From assembly GCA_030690855.1 (NCBI GenBank), contig JAUYFR010000317.1, forward strand, positions 1 to 6,488: a DNA stretch of 6,488 nucleotides, written 5' to 3'. The number at the start of each line of letters is the position of its first letter. Position 1 is the stretch's first letter. This document shows positions 1 through 4,670 of this stretch, one piece after another. Under the pieces are notes generated by a model. It was not told where the DNA came from. It saw only the letters and a list, made by a program, of their open reading frames with translations, and searched no databases. Made by a program: the position numbers and the translations under genes. Source of the DNA: Gallionellaceae bacterium (GTDB lineage: Bacteria > Pseudomonadota > Gammaproteobacteria > Burkholderiales > Gallionellaceae).

Positions 1-446
1 AAACGCGCGTCCTGCTCAATACCATTCCACAGTTCATGCTCAACGTGATGCACTTGATTCCAGCCCATGTGCGGGACCTTTAAGCGAGCGCCTTGCGCAT
101 CCTGCAAATTGCTTTTAAAGCGCACAACCTCACCAGAGAGCACCGCAAGGCCAGGAACATCGCCCTCTGCACTATGCTCAAACAACATTTGCAGGCCGAT
201 ACAAATGCCAAGAAAAGGTTTGTTTTTAGCCGCATCCAATACCGCACCGCGCAAGCCTCGTGCATCCAGCTCACGCATGCAATCCGGCATCGCCCCCTGG
301 CCGGGGAACACCACACGCCCGGCCTCCGCAATCACCTTCGCATCACTAGTGACGCTCACCGAGGCACTCGGGGCCACTTTGCGCAGAGCCTGATACACCG
401 AGCGCAGGTTACCCATACCGTAATCTACGATTGCAATATCAACCAT
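1..446 (-). CDS. hisH: Imidazole glycerol phosphate synthase, glutamine amidotransferase subunit HisH (3' end missing)
   Basis: HisH hydrolyses glutamine and passes ammonia to HisF, which forms imidazole glycerol phosphate and AICAR in cytosolic histidine synthesis. The frame opens with ATG at 446 and stays open to the left edge, giving 148 whole codons of a protein usually about 200-215 residues long. Visible hallmarks are the N-terminal DYGMGN (residues 8-13), the oxyanion-region PGQGAMPDC (48-56), the class-I amidotransferase nucleophile Cys82 in GICIGLQ (80-86), and the conserved PHMGWN (125-130). The catalytic His and Glu lie in the missing C-terminal part. The start is 7 bases after the hisB stop, so the two genes are very probably co-transcribed and translationally coupled. 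No strong Shine-Dalgarno is visible. The protein looks normal. Its identity is near certain from the motifs together with the neighbours hisB and hisC. Confidence 0.96.
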   Translation of the reverse strand, partial: MVDIAIVDYGMGNLRSVYQALRKVAPSASVSVTSDAKVIAEAGRVVFPGQGAMPDCMRELDARGLRGAVLDAAKNKPFLGICIGLQMLFEHSAEGDVPGLAVLSGEVVRFKSNLQDAQGARLKVPHMGWNQVHHVEHELWNGIEQDAR

Positions 447-453
447 AAACGAA

Positions 454-1041
454 TTACAGACTGCCCTTAGTGGAGGGCATCACACCGACCATGCGCGGAT
501 CGAATTCAAGGGCAAGTCTTAACGCACGGCCAAATGCCTTAAAGATGGTTTCGGCTTGATGGTGCGCATTGTCACCCGCCAAGTTGTCGATGTGCAAAGT
601 CACTAAAGCGTGATTCACAAAACCTTGGAAAAATTCACGAATAAGGTCGACCTCAAACTCGCCCACATTCGAGCGCACGAAATCAACATTGAACACCAAG
701 CCAGGGCGACCAGAAATGTCCAGCACTACGCGCGACAACGCCTCATCCAACGGCACATAAGCGTGACCGTAACGACGAATGCCTTTTTTATCGCCCACCG
801 CTTTGGTGAATGCCTGCCCTAGCGTAATACCAATATCTTCCACCGTGTGGTGAGCATCAATCTGCAGATCGCCTTTTGCAGAAACATCAATATCTAACAG
901 ACCATGACGCGCAATCTGATCGAGCATGTGCTCCAAAAAGGGCACGCCTGTATCGAATTTTGCTTTGCCTGTTCCGTCTAATCCCAAGCTCACGTTGATC
1001 TTGGTTTCTAAAGTATTACGAGTGATATTTGCGCTACGCAT
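454..1041 (-). CDS. hisB: Imidazoleglycerol-phosphate dehydratase HisB (monofunctional)
   Basis: HisB dehydrates imidazole glycerol phosphate to imidazole acetol phosphate, the step between HisH/HisF and HisC. The 195-residue length matches the stand-alone dehydratase. There is no N-terminal histidinol-phosphatase fusion as in enteric bacteria, which argues against an enterobacterial source. The duplicated metal-binding motifs are intact: HHTVED at 64-69 and HHQAE at 160-164, supported by His38 and His46 in FLEHMLDQIARHG. The protein ends in the family-typical PSTKG motif. The ATG at 1041 is chosen because an AAGG sequence sits 6 bases upstream and homologues begin with the same short N-terminus before the T-x-E-T-x-I segment. 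It lies 8 bases after the hisC stop and 7 bases before hisH. Nothing is truncated or unusual. Confidence 0.97.
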   Translation of the reverse strand: MRSANITRNTLETKINVSLGLDGTGKAKFDTGVPFLEHMLDQIARHGLLDIDVSAKGDLQIDAHHTVEDIGITLGQAFTKAVGDKKGIRRYGHAYVPLDEALSRVVLDISGRPGLVFNVDFVRSNVGEFEVDLIREFFQGFVNHALVTLHIDNLAGDNAHHQAETIFKAFGRALRLALEFDPRMVGVMPSTKGSL

Positions 1042-1045
1042 GGTT

Positions 1046-1052
1046 CGCCTTA
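1046..1052 (-). promoter_or_regulatory. Ribosome binding site of hisB, overlapping the hisC stop codon
   Basis: Read on the minus strand the sequence is TAAGGCG. Its first three bases are the TAA stop of hisC, and AAGG lies 6 bases before the hisB ATG at 1041. A ribosome terminating on hisC is therefore placed directly on the hisB start, which suggests translational coupling. This site also supports the chosen hisB start. Confidence 0.6.
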
Positions 1053-2144
1053 TGCGAGATGGTTAATCGTGTCCTGCAATGCCACAACAAATGCTTCATT
1101 TTGCCCAGGTGTGCCGACTGTAACTCTTAAACAATCAATCAATGCCGGATGCCCGCCGTTCAAATTCTTAATTAATACACCGCGCTGCTTTAAGCCTTCA
1201 AACACCTTGGTCGCCTGCCCTACGCGGAACAAAACAAAGTTTGCCTCACTTGGATAAGCATGTACATCTACTGTACCCACCAAGCGTTCGTAAAGCCACG
1301 CACGATCTTGCTTGATCTGCTCCGCCTGCTGCAACAGCACATCGTGATTAGCCAGCAATGTTTCAGCAACTAATTGTGACAACACTCCCACATTATAGGG
1401 CAAGCGCAATTTTTCTAATTGCTCTAACCAAATTTTACTTCCCGCCAAAAAACCCAGACGCAAACCGGCCATGCCTAACTTAGAGAACGTGCGCATCACC
1501 AAAAGGTTTTCATATTCGTCTAGCAAGGGCAGAAAGCTGTCGCTAGCAAACGCGTAATAAGCTTCGTCCACCACCACCAACCCTGGCGACGCTTCAATAA
1601 TTTGCTTGATTGCATCCGCATCAAACAGGTTTCCCGTCGGATTATTCGGATAAGCCAAAAATACCAACGCAGGTTGATGTTGCTCAATCGCTACCAACAT
1701 CGCAGGTAAGTCCAGCGAAAAATCTTCAGACAACTGCACGCCGACATAACTCATCCCCGTGAAGGCTGCGATCATCTTGTACATCACAAACGAAGGCTCA
1801 ACGCTTAGCAGCACAGCATCGGGTTTAGCAACCGCCATTGCCAGCAATTGAATAATCTCGTCAGAGCCATTACCGAGTAGCACATCCATTCCTGATGGCA
1901 ATGCAGTCACTTGGCGAATACGTTCTTTTAAGCTGTGCGCACCCGCATCGGGGTAGCGATTAATCTCAGCACCAGCGACCAGTTGCGCAAGCTGTGCACG
2001 CAAACTTTCAGGCAACAAATAGGGGGTTTCCATCGCGTCCAGCTTGATCATGCCGGTGCTCGGAGGAACGTGATAAGCATTAAGCGCCAATATCTCTTGG
2101 CGGATTAATCGTTCTGGTGTGATGGTGTTACGCAAGGAAGACAT
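1050..2144 (-). CDS. hisC: Histidinol-phosphate aminotransferase HisC
   Basis: HisC is a PLP-dependent fold-type I aminotransferase that converts imidazole acetol phosphate plus glutamate to histidinol phosphate and 2-oxoglutarate. The 364 residues match the usual 350-370. The AYHVP...GMIKLDAMETPY opening (23-42) is typical of beta/gammaproteobacterial HisC. NRYPD is at 62-66, GNGSDE at 91-96, PNNPTG at 166-171 (Asn168), Asp193 in VVDEAYYAF contacts the cofactor pyridine nitrogen, Lys222 in FSKLGMAGLRLG is the Schiff-base lysine with Arg229 nearby, and Arg340 in CLRVTVG should bind the substrate carboxylate. All these assignments are by family knowledge. The start at 2144 fits homologues, although I see no convincing Shine-Dalgarno. 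It is the first histidine gene seen here, facing a divergent methylase gene. hisG and hisD are not adjacent, so expression probably starts in the 2145-2350 gap. Confidence 0.96.
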   Translation of the reverse strand: MSSLRNTITPERLIRQEILALNAYHVPPSTGMIKLDAMETPYLLPESLRAQLAQLVAGAEINRYPDAGAHSLKERIRQVTALPSGMDVLLGNGSDEIIQLLAMAVAKPDAVLLSVEPSFVMYKMIAAFTGMSYVGVQLSEDFSLDLPAMLVAIEQHQPALVFLAYPNNPTGNLFDADAIKQIIEASPGLVVVDEAYYAFASDSFLPLLDEYENLLVMRTFSKLGMAGLRLGFLAGSKIWLEQLEKLRLPYNVGVLSQLVAETLLANHDVLLQQAEQIKQDRAWLYERLVGTVDVHAYPSEANFVLFRVGQATKVFEGLKQRGVLIKNLNGGHPALIDCLRVTVGTPGQNEAFVVALQDTINHLA

Positions 2145-2194
2145 GAATAAAGACGTTTCAATGACAGCGGCATTTTACCCCAATCAACAATTTT

Positions 2195-2213
2195 GCTAGG
2201 TGGTTTTTCTAGC
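2195..2213. repeat. Short inverted repeat (GCTAG ... CTAGC)
   Basis: Five-base arms GCTAG and CTAGC flank a nine-base T-rich loop. It sits on the hisC side of the divergent region, about 50 bases before the hisC start. It could be a protein-binding half-site pair or chance. It is short, and no factor can be assigned. Confidence 0.3.
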
Positions 2214-2229
2214 TCAACCGAGTGCTCAT

Positions 2230-2248
2230 TTCGGAGGCCTCCACCGAA
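2230..2248. repeat. Inverted repeat centred on a GGAGGCCTCC palindrome
   Basis: TTCGG and CCGAA arms enclose a perfect ten-base palindrome, GGAGGCCTCC, at 2233-2242. Folded as a hairpin it gives an eight-pair stem with one A-A mismatch and a three-base loop. No T-run follows on either strand, so it is unlikely to be an intrinsic terminator. Its place midway between two divergent genes is compatible with an operator, but this is inference only. Confidence 0.4.
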
Positions 2249-2350
2249 TCATCACTCTGGATATTGAGACTGATTCCAGTATTCAAATATCCCCTCGTCG
2301 CGATAACGGATAAAATCGCCCCGTAAAAATCCTTGTGATTGAACACAACC

Positions 2351-3598
2351 ATGAAAACCATCACCGTCCCCGATTACTACCCAAAATTTCAATGTAGCGG
2401 TCCACAGTGCGAAGATACTTGTTGTAACGGCTGGTGGAATATTGACGTCGATCTTGAAACCTACCAACTCTATCAAAATAGCAAAGATGAAGCGCTTGCG
2501 CCTTTGTTTCAAAATGCACTAAGTAAAAACCGCTCATCTAACGCAAATAACAACTTCAATTTTGGCTTGCTTAAAATGAGAGCGGATGGCTCCTGCCACT
2601 TTTTGCAACAGGACAAGCTGTGCGCCATTCACCACCGCCTTGGCGCAACAGCACTCAGCGACACCTGCCGACTCTATCCGCGTTACCTCAATCAATTCGG
2701 TTCACTACGCGAGAATTCTTTGGGAATATCCTGCCCCGAAGCTGCGAGATTGATTTTGCTTAACTCAGAGCCGATGCAATTTATTGAGATCGAGCCAGAA
2801 TCAGCAATTGACGAGAAACCTTTCACCTCATATCGCTTCCCACTGCACAGTGAAGGTGATGCTGAGCAGGTCTCGATTTTGACTGATTTTCGTGCGGTGA
2901 TTGTTGCGATCTTGCAGTTTAGAGAAGTCAGCATTGGCGCACGCTTAATGTTGCTCGGATTTTTACTAGAGGATGTAAACAAAATCACCTCTTCCGAAAA
3001 ATTTTCTCACGCCATCGAAATACTGCCGGCACTACAAGATTTTGTTGGCATGCTTTCCTATCCCGACCAACTCGAAGATCAATTTGCACAGATTGAAGCT
3101 AGCATTCCGCGCAAAATTGAAATGGCAACTTCGCTTATTGCAGACTCCCCCATCGACAGCACCTCACCTCGATTTAAATCGACACTACAGACTGCCGCAG
3201 CAGGAATAGGCACTACACAATCATCTGAACAAATCCTCAGCCAATATGCAGAAAATCATGCAGCTTATTACCAGCCGTTTTTTCAAAACAAGGAATATAT
3301 TTTTGAGAACTATCTGGTGAATCAAGTCATCACCCGCCTATTTCCCTTTACACGAGGTTCGTATCTTGAGCTCTATCGAGAACTGGTATGTAGCCACTCA
3401 GTGATTCAAGTTTTGCTGGTAGGTATCGCCGCAAAAAATAAAGGGCTAGATGACGAACTAGTGATTCAGTTGTTTCAGACCTTCGCTCGCAACTCGAATC
3501 ACAACAAAAAATATTTGGGGAAATTACTCGACTCACTCCACGCACAGGAGGGCGATTCATTTGTTGATGTGATGTGGCTATTGAAAGAGCAACAATAA
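2351..3598 (+). CDS. FliB-family lysine N-methylase (flagellin methylase-like, YkgJ-type cysteine cluster)
   Basis: FliB methylates lysine side chains of flagellin in Salmonella. Members of this family share a cysteine-rich N-terminal segment thought to hold an iron-sulfur cluster. This protein (415 residues from ATG 2351) has the signature: Cys15, Cys20, Cys24 and Cys25 in the C-x4-C-x3-CC-x-GWW block, then Cys82, Cys91, Cys106 (TCRLYPRY) and Cys128 (ISCPEAARL). About 280 less conserved, mostly helical residues follow. The length is close to that of known FliB proteins. A TTG at 2339 would add four residues. I prefer ATG 2351 because the MKTITVPDYYPKF opening resembles family N-termini, although neither start has a clear ribosome site. 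It diverges from hisC and converges on a lipoprotein gene with a 2-base gap. No flagellin or flagellar gene is in the window, so the substrate is unknown and the symbol fliB is withheld. Confidence 0.82.
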   Translation: MKTITVPDYYPKFQCSGPQCEDTCCNGWWNIDVDLETYQLYQNSKDEALAPLFQNALSKNRSSNANNNFNFGLLKMRADGSCHFLQQDKLCAIHHRLGATALSDTCRLYPRYLNQFGSLRENSLGISCPEAARLILLNSEPMQFIEIEPESAIDEKPFTSYRFPLHSEGDAEQVSILTDFRAVIVAILQFREVSIGARLMLLGFLLEDVNKITSSEKFSHAIEILPALQDFVGMLSYPDQLEDQFAQIEASIPRKIEMATSLIADSPIDSTSPRFKSTLQTAAAGIGTTQSSEQILSQYAENHAAYYQPFFQNKEYIFENYLVNQVITRLFPFTRGSYLELYRELVCSHSVIQVLLVGIAAKNKGLDDELVIQLFQTFARNSNHNKKYLGKLLDSLHAQEGDSFVDVMWLLKEQQ

Positions 3599-3611
3599 GC
3601 TCAGTGTTTCA
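3582..3611. terminator. Imperfect inverted repeat across the convergent gene ends (possible bidirectional terminator)
   Basis: TGAAAGAGC at 3582-3590 can pair with GCTC at 3599-3602 and TTTCA at 3607-3611, leaving a four-base bulge and an eight-base loop. It spans the stop codons of the FliB-like gene (3596-3598) and the lipoprotein gene (3601-3603). There is no clear T-tract on either side, so termination activity is uncertain. It is listed because nothing else near these facing genes could end transcription. Confidence 0.25.
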
Positions 3612-4008
3612 CCATATTGAGCGTGATATCCGTTTCATCTAAATCCCAAGCGCCCGGAGTAAACAACCCAATCGCTGGCAACACCCAAACAAAAGAGCTG
3701 GCCAAATCGACTATTCCGGCTGTACTGAGCGACGAGGAAATGTATTTCTGTGAAGGGTAGTAACCTGATTTAAAGCAAGACGCAGCGACAATCTTATTTC
3801 TTCTTGCCTCGATTTGAGTTTTGCCCGTAAAAGTTGGGCCGCCATTTATTTGCAGCGTGGCGCCCGGCTCAGAGCAAGCGATTTTGACCGGCTGAGTTTT
3901 ATTCGCCAGCACTGAACATCCAGACGTTAAAACACTCAGCGCCACCACTAAAGTGCCAACCGCATTAAGGAGGTACATTTTTCTAAATAAATTCAACATT
4001 ATTTTCAT
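3601..4008 (-). CDS. Small predicted lipoprotein, PEGA-like, of unknown function
   Basis: From ATG 4008 the product is 135 residues. It begins with a basic N-terminus (MKIMLNLFRK), a hydrophobic stretch and a lipobox-like LTSGC with the candidate lipidated Cys31. Thr at the -3 position is a little unusual. An export and outer- or inner-membrane anchoring role is inferred. The next segment, around IACSEPGATLQINGG (residues 43-57), resembles the PEGA pattern of small beta-rich surface repeats. A hydrophobic stretch at about 97-118 ends in GLFTPGAWDLD, a motif I associate with small proteobacterial lipoproteins of unknown role. Cys45 and Cys78 could form a disulfide. A GGAGAGG sequence lies 15 bases before 4008, rather far. 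Starts at 3999 (126 aa) or 3978 (119 aa), or an upstream TTG at 4044, are possible. The gene lies 22 bases after the toxin stop and probably shares its transcript. Confidence 0.65.
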   Translation of the reverse strand: MKIMLNLFRKMYLLNAVGTLVVALSVLTSGCSVLANKTQPVKIACSEPGATLQINGGPTFTGKTQIEARRNKIVAASCFKSGYYPSQKYISSSLSTAGIVDLASSFVWVLPAIGLFTPGAWDLDETDITLNMVKH

Positions 4009-4030
4009 ATTTGAATAACCGTGCCTCTCC

Positions 4031-4369
4031 CTATTTCTTCCCAAGTGGCAAAAATGTAGCGGTTGTATCTTCGGAAAAGTGTCGAACTACAATGTACTGG
4101 CTACGTAAAAGCGCAATCGTTTCGCTCACGCTACTGTTTCCGATTCTGAGCCAAACTATTTTTGGCGGAGCGCCAAACACAAGGCTTCTTTCGTAAAAAT
4201 CGGTGTCCTTAGAAACCAGCAAAAAATCATGAGCTGCCGCGTAGTTCCAAACACTCAAATCGTTTGCCCCCAACAAACCAACATCGCGGACATGCGCTGA
4301 GTCTGGATATAAATCAATAAGCCCTGCGACCAGCCTAAATGAAAGGTTTTCATCAAACAGCAATTTCAT
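4031..4369 (-). CDS. DUF5615 family PIN-like toxin
   Basis: The 112 residues match the DUF5615 (COG4634-type, Mut7-C/PIN-like) family, the probable ribonuclease toxin of two-gene type II toxin-antitoxin systems. Visible features are the N-terminal MKLLFDENLS with Asp6 and Glu7, HVRDVGLLGANDLSVWNYA with Asp37, SKDTDF with Asp55 and Asp57, and PPKIVWLRIGN at 69-78. The acidic residues are expected to form the metal-binding active site. The fold and nuclease activity are known for relatives only in outline and are inferred here. Its ATG overlaps the stop of the upstream DUF433 gene in an ATGA arrangement, which is typical of antitoxin-toxin coupling. All family acidic motifs are present and the length is normal, so it appears intact. 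Confidence 0.88.
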   Translation of the reverse strand: MKLLFDENLSFRLVAGLIDLYPDSAHVRDVGLLGANDLSVWNYAAAHDFLLVSKDTDFYERSLVFGAPPKIVWLRIGNSSVSETIALLRSQYIVVRHFSEDTTATFLPLGKK

Positions 4370-4590
4370 ACAGCAGTAAAAAGTCTTTGCTCTCGCTGCG
4401 CTGCAAAGGCAAGCGTTGCCAAAATATCTTCATGTGTAAGATCAGGAAAATCAGCAAGAAGCTCGCTTTCCGTCATGCCACTGGCCAAATATTCCAATAC
4501 ATCAGACACCGTAATACGAGTGCCAGAAATAACAGGCTTGCCGCTGCGTACAGTTGGGTCGATTGTAATTCGCTCTAATACTGCTGACAT
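4366..4590 (-). CDS. DUF433 family antitoxin
   Basis: The 74-residue protein matches the DUF433 (COG2442) family, the usual partner encoded before DUF5615 toxins. The pattern RITIDPTVRSGKPVISGTRI (residues 7-26) followed by VSDVLEYLASGMTESELLADFP and LTHEDILATLAFAA is the family core: a small strand, then a helix-turn-helix-like helical region expected to bind promoter DNA, with the C-terminus contacting the toxin. A strong GGAGG ribosome site lies five bases before ATG 4590. The stop overlaps the toxin ATG by four bases. Autoregulation of the short upstream region is expected by family analogy. The gene begins 69 bases after the caspase-SUMF1 stop and could be read from that transcript or from its own promoter. 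Confidence 0.88.
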   Translation of the reverse strand: MSAVLERITIDPTVRSGKPVISGTRITVSDVLEYLASGMTESELLADFPDLTHEDILATLAFAAQREQRLFTAV

Positions 4591-4595
4591 ATCAG

Positions 4596-4628
4596 CCTCC
4601 GTTGAAATAACAAGGTTGCGTAAGTATA
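4596..4628 (-). promoter_or_regulatory. Ribosome binding site and candidate -10 box of the toxin-antitoxin pair
   Basis: On the minus strand GGAGG (4596-4600) precedes the antitoxin ATG by five bases, a clear ribosome binding site. Upstream, TATACT at 4623-4628 resembles a sigma-70 -10 box. The sequence 16-19 bases further up is A/T-rich but has no good TTGACA match, so the promoter is weakly supported while the ribosome site is firm. Confidence 0.45.
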
Positions 4629-4642
4629 ACCTTCGATTTGCT

Positions 4643-4670
4643 AAAAATATAAAGCTCGCTTACGGGAGCG
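4643..4670 (-). terminator. Weak hairpin plus T-rich tract at the end of the caspase-SUMF1 gene
   Basis: On the minus strand CGCT (4667-4670) pairs with AGCG (4657-4660) around a six-base loop that contains part of the stop codon. A T-rich stretch at 4643-4653 follows. The four-pair stem is short for an intrinsic terminator. Small hairpins just after the variable region are also a feature of several DGRs, so this may have that role instead. Both readings are tentative. Confidence 0.25.

Larger units (their letters stand above)
2145..2350. promoter_or_regulatory. Divergent intergenic region between hisC and the FliB-like gene
   Basis: This 206-base gap must contain promoters for hisC (minus) and for the methylase gene (plus), since the genes point away from each other. 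Possible -10 elements are TAAAAT on the minus strand near 2171-2176 (from the plus-strand bases ATTTTA) and TAAAAT on the plus strand at 2311-2316. Neither has a good -35 hexamer at the standard distance. Two short inverted repeats lie in the middle and are listed separately. I see no histidine-rich leader peptide and no tRNA or riboswitch pattern. The boundaries are set by the flanking genes, not by defined sites. Confidence 0.4.

Noticed and set aside
93..470. 125-residue plus-strand open frame opposite hisH
   Set aside because: hisH on the minus strand has clear catalytic motifs over the same bases; the plus-strand product resembles nothing known.
2252..2512. 86-residue minus-strand open frame in the gap and across the start of the methylase gene
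   Set aside because: Most of it is antisense to the conserved cysteine segment of the FliB-like protein, and it shows no motif or ribosome site.
3601..4044. Longer lipoprotein form starting with TTG at 4044
   Set aside because: It would overlap the toxin's end and put twelve polar, charged residues before the signal peptide. ATG 4008 gives a normal lipoprotein signal.
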